DNA from: Thiocapsa sp.
GTDB taxonomy: Bacteria > Pseudomonadota > Gammaproteobacteria > Chromatiales > Chromatiaceae
Assembly: GCF_011390875.1 (NCBI RefSeq)
Contig: NZ_JAABRP010000032.1
Location: 1-34,195, forward strand
Reading direction: 5' to 3'
DNA length: 34,195 bases
Part shown: one piece after another, positions 18,791 through 27,677 of the stretch
Position numbering within the stretch: the stretch's first letter is position 1
How the letters are laid out: every line of letters starts with the position of its first letter
The notes under the pieces: model-generated
The model's input: the letters and a program-made list of their open reading frames with translations, nothing else
The model's database searches: none
Told to the model about the DNA's origin: nothing
Made by a program: the position numbers and the translations under genes

Positions 18791-21700
18791 TCAGCCTCGG
18801 GGTCCGACAACGGACGCCGCGATCGCGGCCCGAAGAGCGCCGTGATCGATGGGTTTGCGCAGCACGAGCGGCGCATACGGCAAGGCATCCAGCGAGAAGG
18901 CCGACGGGGCTTGGCCGGTCATCAGGATCACCTTCAGATCCGGAAACGTTTGCGCCAGCGCGGCGCAAAGGCCGGCACCGTCGAAAACGGGCATCGCGAG
19001 ATCCGACAACACCAGATCGAAGTCGGCGTCGCGTTGCAGGCGATCGAGGGCGTCACGGCCATTCTCGGCGAACGCGACCAGTATGCCGTCCAACATCAAC
19101 AATCGCCCGACCGAGTCCCTGACACGCGGGTCATCGTCGACGACGAGGATCCGCATCACGGGTTTGGGTGAATCCTCGTTCGAGAAGGCAGGGTCGTCGA
19201 GCTGCGACGATCCTTGGGGAACGAGCGGCATCAGGAGTCGGAATTCGGTGCCCATGCCGACTTGCGAGGACACGGCCAGACCCGCACCGGAGCGCATGAC
19301 GAACTCCTGCACCATGAACATGCCGAGCCCATGCCCGCGTTGTTTGGCCTTGGTCGAGAAGAGCGGCTCAAACGACCTCTCCAGGACCTCGTCGGACATC
19401 CCGCATCCGGTGTCGACAACCCTGATCTGGACATACTCGCCCGGACCGAGTTGACCGACCGCCAGCGGCATCGAAGCGTCCCACGTGACGGTCTGCGCGC
19501 CGATGAGCAGATCTCCGCCCTCGGGCATGGCGTCGCGCGCGTTCAGGACAAGATTCAGCAACGCGGCCTGGAGGAATGCGGCATTGCTCTCGGCCGTGAG
19601 TCCGGGCTCGAGATCCAGACGGAGGTTGATCTTGGGCGGGAGGATCTGTCGAAGGATCGTCACCAGCTCGCGAATCGTCTTCTCGAGCGCCACGTTCTCC
19701 AGCACGATGCCGCCTGCGCGACTGAGCGACAGCATGCCCGAGGTGACGACCTTCGCTTGACCGAGCGCACTCTGGGTCTCTTCGATGACCTGAACCACCT
19801 CCGGATCGCCCTGTTCGCCCCTCAGGATCGCATCCAAGTAATAGAGGTTGGCGTCGATCACCCCGAGCAGGTTGTTGAAGTCGTGCGCCACGCCGCTCGC
19901 CAGATGACCGATGGTCTCGCGCTCCTTCGCGCCGATCAGTGCAGCCTGAAGCTGCTCTTCGTATTGCTGTGCGACGATGCGCTGGCCGATCAGCCGAACC
20001 AGTTCTCGGTTCAGACCCGACAGCTCGGGACACTCGGCTCGCGCCCAGAACCTGATCACCAACCCGTTGGCCCGTTCGCCGGGTCCGATCCAGTGCAACG
20101 CCATGCGGATGCAGGAGACGTAGCCCGCCTGCCTCGCCCCATCCGGCAGCTGCGAGCCGACGAAGATGTACGGGATGCCGGGCTCGGCTGCGTCCGTGTC
20201 GATCGCGGCGAATGCCTCGGGGACCGACCCGAGCTGCGATACATCGGAGTCCGGATACCGCGCGACCGCGCGATAGGTCCGGTCCGAGCGGATCGCTCCG
20301 ATGTCGGCCGCGTCCATGCCCAGACCCTCGCACCCAAACTGGAGGAGGGCGCGAAGCTCATCGGTTGCAGGCAGCGCCTGGCTGGCGAGATCGACCAAGG
20401 ATTCGAGGTTCTTGGTGTAGCGCATCAGCGCGGCCTCGAGCTCGAGCTTGCGCTCGGTCGCGGCCTGAAAGTCCGTGATGTCTTCGACCATGCCGAGCGC
20501 CATGGACCCGTCATCGGAGCTACCGGGCAGCAAGACGACGCGCAGATCACCCCAGACCAGCGAGCCGTCGGCCTTGCGATAGCGCTTGGTTATTCGGTAG
20601 AGGTTGCGTTCTCCCGCCGCCAGCTCCCCGAACAAGTCAAGCTCCGTCGTCAGATCGTCCGGATCGGTGAACTCGTCGAAGCGCATCCCGACCAGATCTT
20701 TCGGGTCATAGCCGAGAAAGGCGCCGAGCGCGCGGTTGGCCAGATTTACGCGCCGGTTGGTTCCGCAAATCGCGATCCCGATGGGCGCATTCTCGAACAT
20801 CGTGCTCAGACGTTCTTCGCTTTCCGCCAGCTGCTGCTGCGCGCGATATCGCTCGGTAATATCGACGTCCGTGCCTCGGTATCCGAGCAGCGTGCCATCG
20901 TCGGCGACAACGGGAGCGGCGTTGCTCAGAACCCAGATTGTCGAGCCATCGGCGCAACGCACGGGAACGACAACGTCGGTGAAGTAATCCAAGCGTGCGA
21001 AGCCCTGAAATACCTCGGCCTTGACGCTGTCCCTCGCCGGCTCGGCCACCAGGTCGAAGAAGTATTTCCGACCGACCAGGTCCGCGCTGCGGTAGCCCCA
21101 AACAGCCTCGCCCACTGGACTGACATAAGTGAGGAGACCTTCCGCATCGACCTCCCAGCTGACGATTCGGCTCTGCGACGCGAGCTGGTCATAGCGCAGG
21201 TTGCTGTCGCGAAGCTCCGCAAAGGTTCGGGCACGCTCGAACGCACTCACCAGAATGCTGGCAACGACCCGCAGAAAGCGCACCTCTGCCTCCGACCAGT
21301 CCCGCGGTGCCTGCACCGCATCGAACCCGACAAAACCGATCAGGCGCTCTTCATGCAGCAGTGGCGCCAGCACGACGGATAGGATCGACTGGAACTGCAG
21401 CATCTCGCGCTCCGCGGCCCAGGTGTCCGGGAGCTCCGCCACACGCGGGACCACGGCGGCCTCTCCGGACTCGAGAAGCTGCATCGAGGCGGAGAAGTGC
21501 TCGATCGGAAGCTGCTGCAGATGCCCGATCATCGGCTCGATCCCCGGGGCCACCCACTCATGGCTGTTGCTCATGGTGTCGGCAACGAGATCGAATCGGA
21601 ACACGTAAACGCGATCGGATCGGGTAAAGCCGCCAAGGCGCTCGAGGGTTTGGTTGATCAGCGGATCGAGATTCTCGTCGTAGACGCTAACGAAGGCCGA

Positions 21701-24700
21701 GGCCAGCTCGAGGAGCTCGCGCTCGATCGCCTCGCGCTGAATCAGCTCGAGCTCGGCGCTTTTTCGGTCGGTGATGTCCTCATGGGTTCCCGCCATGTGC
21801 AAAGGCCGGCCTTGCGCATCGCGGGCCGAGATGCGTCCCTGATCGTAAACCCAGATCCAATGGTCGTCGCTGTGCATCATCCGCACCTCACAACGGTACT
21901 GGTCCGTGTCCCCGCGGAGATGCCGCGCGAGCTCGGCCTCGGCTCGCGTGAGATCCTCGGGATGACAGAACTGGCGCCACGTCTCGATCGTGGTCGGCTC
22001 CAGATCTTCGAGGCGGCGACCCATCATCTCGGTCCAGCGTGGATTCAACGTCAGCCTGTCGGTGACGAGATCCCACTCCCAGGTTCCGACCATCGTCCCG
22101 TCGATGATGTCGGCAAGACGGCGACGCTCTTGCGCCAGCGCCGACTCGGCCGCCTTGCGCTCCGTGATGTCCAGGGTGGTGCCGGTCAACCGCAGGGGTG
22201 TTCCGTCATCGGCACGCAAGGCACGGCCCTCTTGCCGGAGGACGCGCTGCGACCCGTCGGCACACCGGACGCGGTGCTCGATGAACAATCGGCCGTCGGG
22301 TCTCAGAATGGCCGCCTCCATCTCGGCACGGATGGCGGCCTCGTCGTGCGGATGCACGACCGCGTAGAAGGCGTCCAGGCTCGGTGTGATGGCGCCGGGC
22401 ACATACCCGAGCAAGCGATAGTTCTCGTCGGACCAAACGAGCCGATCGTTGCAACAATCGAAGTCCCAACTGCCGAGGTGCGCAGTCGCCTGCGCCTCGC
22501 GCAGCAAGCCTTCGCTGCGGGCCAGACGTTCCATCGCCTCGTTGATCGCCGTCAGGTCCTGTTGGATGCCGACGTAGTGCGTCACCTCGCCTCGGGAGTC
22601 CAATAGCGGGGCAAGATTCAGGGCGTTCCAGAACCGCGTTCCGTCCTTGCGATAGTTGCGAAGCGTGACCTGGCAGGGCTCGCCGGCCGCAATCGCGGCC
22701 CGAATCGTGGCGCGTCCCGACTGCTCGCGGTCTTCGCCCTGGAGAAAGCGACAATTCAGGCCCATCACCTCGTCCGCGCGATAGCCGGTCAACGTCTCGA
22801 AACCCTGGTTGACATAGCTGATGCGGTAATCGGACCCGGCGACTCGGCGTCCGATGATGATCCCGGTGCGGGCCTGCGACAGCGCCTTGAGGAGGACGGC
22901 ATGGCGGCGGCGGGTGCGCAGGGTCTCGAAGGCCAGCGCGGCCAGGTTCGCGGCCGTCTTCAGGATCTCCGGCACGACCGCATCCGGCGCACGCGAGGGA
23001 CAGTGCCGGATCGCAAGGACACCCGCGCATTGGCCATCGTGCATGATGATGGAGGAGCACCACCAGAAGGCCGCGCCGCCATTCGAGCGCGGGTCGGTCC
23101 GCTTCGTACCGGCCGGATCCGGCACCGCCTCCACGATAAAGATCCGGCTGGAGGAGCCCATCCGGTGCGCACCGACGGGATCCAATTCGCTCAACCGGCG
23201 CTCCAGGGCCGCGTGCTCGACGGCGCCGAGGCCGAACCCGGCGAGATGCACGAGGGATTCGGCCGAGTCTTGCCTGAGCAAGACGCATCGGGAGGCCGGG
23301 ACCATGCCTTCCACCAGGGCACAGAGGCGCTCCGCGGCCGTGCGCTCGTCCTCGTCGGACGCCATCAGACCGGCCAGCATCTGCGCCTGCAGATCGCGCA
23401 AGGAGCGCAGCCGGGTTTGCGTATCGCGCTCGCGCTCGATCGTCGCGAAGTTAGCGGCGAGGCCTTCGGCCATCACCCCGAAGGCGTCGGTCAGTGCCCG
23501 GCTCTCGGCCAAGACCCCGGGCAACGGGATGGCCAGGGTCTGGCCCGAGACGATCCGAGCGGGCAAGGCGGAAGCGGTCTCCACGAGCCGCTCCAATGGA
23601 CGCACCAGCGACACGGCGAAGCGATCTGCCAGCAGGAGCGCGATCCCGGCGATCACCAACAGGAGCTTCAACAGGCCCAGCACCTTCCGCTGTAGCTCGT
23701 CGACCAGCGGGGCCGCACTGAGCTCGATCAGCAGACCCTCGCCGACTGTCGGATCTGAAAGCGGCAGGATCATGCGATAGCGCGCCTGCCGCCAGAGCGA
23801 CATCCGCGACGGATACGAGTCCTCCGGCCAGATGATCATCAAATCCTCGGCCGCGGTTCGGCCGACGCGCGTATTCGGCGCAACCGCACTCGACCCGAAG
23901 TCCCCGGACAGCCCGATCGGACGGACCTCGAGCGCGGTGTGCTCGCGGAGTATGCCGCTGACGAGCCCGGTCATCTCCTCCAGATGGGCCAGGATCTCCG
24001 TCGCTTCGGTCGAGGTTGCGGGTGCGGCAGTGTCGAGATCGTGGATCGCGAGCACACCGAATATCCTCATACGATCGGCGAGATCCACCTCCAAACGCTC
24101 CTTGAGGTCTCGATTCTCCCAGGCCACGACGAGGATCGACGGCAGCACAAACCCCGAGAGGAAGAGCGTAAACAGCACCTTCCGGGCCGAGAGGCTGCCG
24201 GGGCGACGCCTCACGGCGGCGACGACCATGATGACCAGCCCCGCCAAGGCCACGTTCAGGATCCCGTTCAAGGACTGTTTCACCGCGACCACCAAGGTCT
24301 GGTGCCAGACCATCCCCATGACGCCACGATAGAACAGCAGAACCAAGGGGATGCCGACCAACACCCAATAGAGCGTCACCGAGAGACCGAGCACCGGCAC
24401 CTCGCGGCCACGCCGTCGCGCGTGATCCCGATGCAAGCCCACGAAGGCCGCCTCGGCGAAAAAGATGATCAGTGCAAAGGGGTGATCCCAAAGGAGATAG
24501 GTATAGGCACCGGAGGCGGCCGCGACGATCAAGCCGGCACCGGTCCCGAGCCAGACAATGGCCAAGAGGACGGCCACGGACCCGAAGATGATCTCCAGTC
24601 CGAAGAAGAGCGAGAGGTTGAAATGGTTGCCGGCCACGGCGAGCACGGCCATCAGGACCGTGAATACGGCGGTGCGGACGCGGCTCATGGCAGCGCCGGG

Positions 24701-24736
24701 TTTAGCCGGGTCGGCAAGGCTTGACTGCTGGCTCAC
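18791..24736 (-). CDS. Giant membrane hybrid kinase with LOV blue-light domain and multiple PAS/GAF
   Basis: A 1981-aa sensor. A MASE1-like block of TM helices (20-175) is followed by TM 187-207, an extracytoplasmic segment (208-350), TM 352-372, a HAMP-like linker and GAF 460-605. Then come a LOV-type PAS (615-735), PAS 745-865, PAS 875-995, GAF 1005-1170, PAS 1180-1300, PAS 1305-1430 and GAF 1445-1590. The kinase has His1618 (GVAHDFNNLL) and an HATPase at about 1710-1845 (LVLNARDAM, DTGCGM, GHGLGM). A C-terminal REC carries Asp1912 (LSDLAMP). The LOV domain has the full flavin motif GLNCRFLQ with Cys662, plus Asn694 (NYRKDG), Asn704 (FWN) and Gln725 (GIQ), so a photoadduct is expected. The GTG start has GGAG 8 nt upstream; the ATG at residue 17 has no ribosome site. 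It lies 78 bp after the REC-EAL-REC gene, probably in one operon. Confidence 0.94.
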   Translation of the reverse strand: MSQQSSLADPAKPGAAMSRVRTAVFTVLMAVLAVAGNHFNLSLFFGLEIIFGSVAVLLAIVWLGTGAGLIVAAASGAYTYLLWDHPFALIIFFAEAAFVGLHRDHARRRGREVPVLGLSVTLYWVLVGIPLVLLFYRGVMGMVWHQTLVVAVKQSLNGILNVALAGLVIMVVAAVRRRPGSLSARKVLFTLFLSGFVLPSILVVAWENRDLKERLEVDLADRMRIFGVLAIHDLDTAAPATSTEATEILAHLEEMTGLVSGILREHTALEVRPIGLSGDFGSSAVAPNTRVGRTAAEDLMIIWPEDSYPSRMSLWRQARYRMILPLSDPTVGEGLLIELSAAPLVDELQRKVLGLLKLLLVIAGIALLLADRFAVSLVRPLERLVETASALPARIVSGQTLAIPLPGVLAESRALTDAFGVMAEGLAANFATIERERDTQTRLRSLRDLQAQMLAGLMASDEDERTAAERLCALVEGMVPASRCVLLRQDSAESLVHLAGFGLGAVEHAALERRLSELDPVGAHRMGSSSRIFIVEAVPDPAGTKRTDPRSNGGAAFWWCSSIIMHDGQCAGVLAIRHCPSRAPDAVVPEILKTAANLAALAFETLRTRRRHAVLLKALSQARTGIIIGRRVAGSDYRISYVNQGFETLTGYRADEVMGLNCRFLQGEDREQSGRATIRAAIAAGEPCQVTLRNYRKDGTRFWNALNLAPLLDSRGEVTHYVGIQQDLTAINEAMERLARSEGLLREAQATAHLGSWDFDCCNDRLVWSDENYRLLGYVPGAITPSLDAFYAVVHPHDEAAIRAEMEAAILRPDGRLFIEHRVRCADGSQRVLRQEGRALRADDGTPLRLTGTTLDITERKAAESALAQERRRLADIIDGTMVGTWEWDLVTDRLTLNPRWTEMMGRRLEDLEPTTIETWRQFCHPEDLTRAEAELARHLRGDTDQYRCEVRMMHSDDHWIWVYDQGRISARDAQGRPLHMAGTHEDITDRKSAELELIQREAIERELLELASAFVSVYDENLDPLINQTLERLGGFTRSDRVYVFRFDLVADTMSNSHEWVAPGIEPMIGHLQQLPIEHFSASMQLLESGEAAVVPRVAELPDTWAAEREMLQFQSILSVVLAPLLHEERLIGFVGFDAVQAPRDWSEAEVRFLRVVASILVSAFERARTFAELRDSNLRYDQLASQSRIVSWEVDAEGLLTYVSPVGEAVWGYRSADLVGRKYFFDLVAEPARDSVKAEVFQGFARLDYFTDVVVPVRCADGSTIWVLSNAAPVVADDGTLLGYRGTDVDITERYRAQQQLAESEERLSTMFENAPIGIAICGTNRRVNLANRALGAFLGYDPKDLVGMRFDEFTDPDDLTTELDLFGELAAGERNLYRITKRYRKADGSLVWGDLRVVLLPGSSDDGSMALGMVEDITDFQAATERKLELEAALMRYTKNLESLVDLASQALPATDELRALLQFGCEGLGMDAADIGAIRSDRTYRAVARYPDSDVSQLGSVPEAFAAIDTDAAEPGIPYIFVGSQLPDGARQAGYVSCIRMALHWIGPGERANGLVIRFWARAECPELSGLNRELVRLIGQRIVAQQYEEQLQAALIGAKERETIGHLASGVAHDFNNLLGVIDANLYYLDAILRGEQGDPEVVQVIEETQSALGQAKVVTSGMLSLSRAGGIVLENVALEKTIRELVTILRQILPPKINLRLDLEPGLTAESNAAFLQAALLNLVLNARDAMPEGGDLLIGAQTVTWDASMPLAVGQLGPGEYVQIRVVDTGCGMSDEVLERSFEPLFSTKAKQRGHGLGMFMVQEFVMRSGAGLAVSSQVGMGTEFRLLMPLVPQGSSQLDDPAFSNEDSPKPVMRILVVDDDPRVRDSVGRLLMLDGILVAFAENGRDALDRLQRDADFDLVLSDLAMPVFDGAGLCAALAQTFPDLKVILMTGQAPSAFSLDALPYAPLVLRKPIDHGALRAAIAASVVGPRG

Positions 24737-24814
24737 TCCTATCGCTCCGCACTTATATCCAGACGCGTCCCGGCTGCCCTCCTGCCCTTGAAGGCCGGAC
24801 CGAGCCGCTTGGCG

Positions 24815-26518
24815 CTACAGGACCTCGGCGGGGTCATCGCCCTGCGGATCCTCGACTCGCCGCGTGTCGGGCGGGCGCTCGGATACGACGGCCGCGACGC
24901 CCGAATCGCCCTGTTCCGGCCCACCGATCAGTCGCTCGAGCGTTGCCCGGAGCCGCTCCGGTGCAATCGGCTTCTGCAGAACTGCATCCGCACCCAAGGC
25001 TCGGCACATCTCCAGAACGTTGGTGTGGTAACCGCGAAGCGCGTCACCGCTCACGGAGAGGATCCGCGACGAGGGCGCGATTGTGCGCATCCGCTTGATC
25101 ACCTCGAACCCGTCGAGCTCCGGCATAAAGGTGTCGAGGATGAGAAGGTCCGGTGCAGCCTCTTCGCAGACCTGCAATGCGGTGCGTGCGTCCGTGAAGG
25201 TCTCGCACCGGTAACCCCAGGCCGTGATCAAGCGTGCGGTGGCCTGCAGCACGCGCGGGTCGTCATCGACGACCATGATGGTGCTGCCGCTCCCGACCCC
25301 ATCGCTTTCCCCCGCGGGCCCGCTCGGCTCCGGCCCGCGCCTGGACTCGCCATCCGCATTCGAAACGGCGAAGGTGCTCGCCAGCACCTCCGCCGTCATG
25401 GGCTTTCCGAACAGGTAGCCTTGGGCGAAATCGACGCCTGCTTCGATCAACAATCGACGCTGCGCCTCCGTCTCCACGCCTTCGGCGACCACCTGCAGCT
25501 CCAGCGTCCGACCGAAGCTGATCATGGCGCGCAGCAATCTGAGTGCTTTCGGTGAATCGAACATCTCCGAGACGAACGACAGATCGATCTTCAGCGAATC
25601 GAACGGGAGCTCGGCGAGCGCCCGCATCGAGGAATAGCCGATCCCGAAATCGTCGATCGCCAACGACACGCCCATCAGACGGATCTGAGCCGCCACGCTG
25701 CGCACGACATCGGGATAGGCGCTGGCCGCGCTCTCGGTCATCTCGATCTTGACGGTGCAGATTTCCGCAAGCCCGTCGACCAAGCGGCGCAACAGCACCA
25801 AGGCCCGTTCCTGCTGCAGGATCAGCGGCGACAGGTTGACCGCGATGAAGACCACACCCGTCGCGGCGAGTGTCTCGCGCGACTCGATCAGACGCTCGAA
25901 CAGGGTCTCGGTGATCTCGTAGATGAGCCCGCTCGACTCGGCGAGCGGAATGAACTCGGCTGCACCGAGGATCTGTCCACTCGGCAGCCGCAGGCGCGCG
26001 AGCACCTCCGCGCCCTCCAGCCGCCCGTCGACCGGCGAGACGATGGGTTGAAGGTACGCGACGATGGCGCCGCCACGAATCTGCGATTCCAACTCCTGCC
26101 GGGTGAGGGCGTCCCGGGTCTGCACGTCATGATGCGGCCTTCGCGATGCCGCCGCGACGCCCCGCTCCAGGATTGCGGGAAGCTCCGTCACCATTCGCGA
26201 CTTCGACACGGTCCCCAGAACCTGGATTCCGGTCGAGAGGGCGACGCGCCGCGCGGTATCGAGAAGATCGTCGCCATGGCCCGAAAGGAGAACGACGGGT
26301 ATCTCGGGGTGGGTCTCGGCCAGCCAGTGGATGACATCGATACCGTTCTCCCGGCCCAGAGCGAGATCGAGAAGGACAAGCTCGGGGAGATTGGAGGCAA
26401 GCGCGGCCTTGAACGAGGAGACCGATACGTGGAAATCCGCGGCATGCCCGAACCGCTTCAGAAAACGGCCCAGAACAGCGATCAGTCGAGGATCGTCATC
26501 GAGACAGATCAAACGCAT
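24815..26518 (-). CDS. REC-EAL-REC response regulator, probable c-di-GMP phosphodiesterase
   Basis: A 567-aa soluble protein with an unusual order: REC1 (2-118; DDD 7-9, Asp51, Lys106), EAL (145-385), REC2 (412-530; DDD 418-420, Asp462, Lys516). The EAL domain keeps the metal and catalytic residues: Glu171 (in EVL instead of EAL), the Asn in AVNLSP, the Glu in EMTES, DDFG (289-292), KID (310-312), AEGVE (345-349) and FAQGYLFGKP. It is therefore predicted to be active. Two phosphorylation sites flank the output domain, so it could integrate two kinases. The ATG at 26518 follows AGGAG at 7 nt; an open extension to 26629 is rejected because it runs through a tandem repeat. It is upstream of the LOV kinase, 78 bp away, on the same strand. 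Confidence 0.93.
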   Translation of the reverse strand: MRLICLDDDPRLIAVLGRFLKRFGHAADFHVSVSSFKAALASNLPELVLLDLALGRENGIDVIHWLAETHPEIPVVLLSGHGDDLLDTARRVALSTGIQVLGTVSKSRMVTELPAILERGVAAASRRPHHDVQTRDALTRQELESQIRGGAIVAYLQPIVSPVDGRLEGAEVLARLRLPSGQILGAAEFIPLAESSGLIYEITETLFERLIESRETLAATGVVFIAVNLSPLILQQERALVLLRRLVDGLAEICTVKIEMTESAASAYPDVVRSVAAQIRLMGVSLAIDDFGIGYSSMRALAELPFDSLKIDLSFVSEMFDSPKALRLLRAMISFGRTLELQVVAEGVETEAQRRLLIEAGVDFAQGYLFGKPMTAEVLASTFAVSNADGESRRGPEPSGPAGESDGVGSGSTIMVVDDDPRVLQATARLITAWGYRCETFTDARTALQVCEEAAPDLLILDTFMPELDGFEVIKRMRTIAPSSRILSVSGDALRGYHTNVLEMCRALGADAVLQKPIAPERLRATLERLIGGPEQGDSGVAAVVSERPPDTRRVEDPQGDDPAEVL

Positions 26519-26529
26519 GGAGACTCTCC

Positions 26530-26571
26530 TGTCGGGACACGGGTGTCGGGACACGGGTGTCGGGACACGGG
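26530..26571. repeat. Three perfect 14-bp tandem repeats in the leader of the REC-EAL-REC gene
   Basis: TGTCGGGACACGGG occurs three times without a mismatch at 26530, 26544 and 26558. Each copy contains the inverted pair TGTC-GG-GACA, so the array offers three evenly spaced two-fold-symmetric sites. It ends 12 nt before the start codon and abuts the ribosome site. Confidence 0.95.
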
Positions 26572-26679
26572 GCCGAACCCGACTCCACACCTGCCATCGG
26601 GCAGCTGCGGAGCCCCCTGGCGGAGTCAAGAAGCTTCGAGATGTGACTCATTAGGCCGAGCCGACCTCGACTGCTTCAA

Positions 26680-26694
26680 GTAAAGATTTGTAAA
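26680..26694. promoter_or_regulatory. CpxR-box-like direct repeat, site 2
   Basis: GTAAA (26680-26684), five bases (GATTT), GTAAA (26690-26694). Read toward the minus-strand REC-EAL-REC gene it is TTTAC-N5-TTTAC, about 160 bp upstream of that start codon. Confidence 0.65.
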
Positions 26695-26725
26695 GGTCTT
26701 CCAGATGAGCAAGGAGATTCAGCCA

Positions 26726-26750
26726 CGCCCCGAATCCACGGTTCGGGGCG
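26726..26750 (-). terminator. Perfect hairpin downstream of the OmpR-type regulator
   Basis: CGCCCCGAA (26726-26734) and TTCGGGGCG (26742-26750) form a 9-bp stem with a 7-nt loop, 89 nt after the regulator's stop codon. No T-run follows in the minus direction, so it may end the transcript only with Rho, or serve as a processing or stability element. Confidence 0.4.
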
Positions 26751-26838
26751 GAGTGTCGAGCACCAACGGCACGACCGATGTCAGCCCCGGGCGTCGCCAG
26801 GGCTCGCGTGGTGAGCCCCGTCGGGGCATCGGAATCGG

Positions 26839-27525
26839 TCAGTCGTTCTCGAGCCTCAAACGGTAGCCGTGGCCTCGCACAGGCCAGATCACGAGATTCA
26901 GGATGCCCCCGTCACGCAGCTTGCGCCGAATGTTGCCGATGTGGACATCGACCGCGCGGTCGTCGGGGTACAAGGCCTCGCGGTTCATCAACTGAGCACG
27001 GCTCACGGCCCGCCCGTGTTGGCGCATCAGGGTCGCCAGAATGCGGGATTCCGTCTGGGTCAAGCGCAGGGAGGCCCCGCTGGATGTGTCGCTCAGGCTC
27101 ATGGCGCTCGCGTCGAGCGTCACCGCGCCGAGTTGGATCGCGTCGTGAGCACTCGCCTCGAAGGCATGTCGCCTGAGTACGGCTCGGATGCGTGCGAGCA
27201 GCTCCTCGATCTCGAAGGGCTTCGTGATGTAGTCATCGGCACCGGCATCCAAGCCGTCGATGCGGTCCTGGAGGTCATCGCGTCCGGTCACGATCATGAT
27301 CGCGGCGGCGGTGGAGCCGACGAGCTCGCGCGCCAGGTCCATGCCGTCCTCCGCACCCAGGTTGAGATCCAAGAGCACAAGATCCGCGCCATCGTGACGA
27401 TAGAGTCGGCGCATCTCGGATCCGTTGGCGGCAACCGACACCGCGTAACCCGCGCGTGACAGATGACGCGTGAGAACACGACCCATACGCGGGTCGTCTT
27501 CGACGACGATAATGTTGGCAGAAAT
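26839..27525 (-). CDS. OmpR/PhoB family response regulator (possible ATT start)
   Basis: A 228-aa two-component regulator. The receiver domain (4-118) has acidic residues EDD at 9-11, Asp53 (LLDLNLG), the Thr in IVTGRD, and Lys102 (ITKPFE). The C-terminal winged helix (about 130-226) has LTQTESRILATLM, VSRAQLMNR, DVHIGNIRRKL and VRGHGYRL. The start is uncertain. The frame is open up to a GTG at 27651 and has another GTG at 27594 (GAGG 8 nt upstream). The only strong ribosome site, AAGGAG at 27534-27539, points to an ATT at 27523-27525, exactly where the receiver fold begins. I annotate that start. No cognate kinase of simple type lies next to it. It is the natural candidate to bind the three GTAAA-N5-GTAAA sites of this cluster, one of which is in its own upstream region. 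Confidence 0.9.
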   Translation of the reverse strand: MSANIIVVEDDPRMGRVLTRHLSRAGYAVSVAANGSEMRRLYRHDGADLVLLDLNLGAEDGMDLARELVGSTAAAIMIVTGRDDLQDRIDGLDAGADDYITKPFEIEELLARIRAVLRRHAFEASAHDAIQLGAVTLDASAMSLSDTSSGASLRLTQTESRILATLMRQHGRAVSRAQLMNREALYPDDRAVDVHIGNIRRKLRDGGILNLVIWPVRGHGYRLRLEND

Positions 27526-27677
27526 ACTCGTCTCTCCTTGAAGAGCAGCGCCGAGGACCGACGCCAGGTCAAGTCTGTTCCAGGCACCGAGCACGATCTC
27601 GACCTCATGCAGCCGAGCGGCGCATCGGTAAACAGTCGATTCTGAACGCACCCTTGAACGCGTTGCCTCCCGGGCTC

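Larger units (their letters stand above)
26519..26838. other. Regulatory region between the OmpR-type regulator and the REC-EAL-REC gene
   Basis: No gene was found in this 320-bp gap. It contains, from the left, a triple 14-bp repeat (26530-26571), a CpxR-box-like direct repeat (26680-26694) and a perfect 9-bp hairpin (26726-26750). It is likely to hold the promoter of the REC-EAL-REC/LOV kinase operon. Confidence 0.6.

Noticed and set aside
19214-21382. 722-codon plus-strand open frame opposite the LOV kinase
   Set aside because: Shadow of the minus-strand kinase; no recognisable domain or ribosome site.
26530-26571. Possible CRISPR-like array
   Set aside because: The three 14-bp repeats are directly adjacent with no spacers, and no cas gene is present.
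26519-26629. N-terminal extension of the REC-EAL-REC gene (37 extra codons)
   Set aside because: It translates the tandem repeat region, while AGGAG is perfectly placed for the ATG at 26518.
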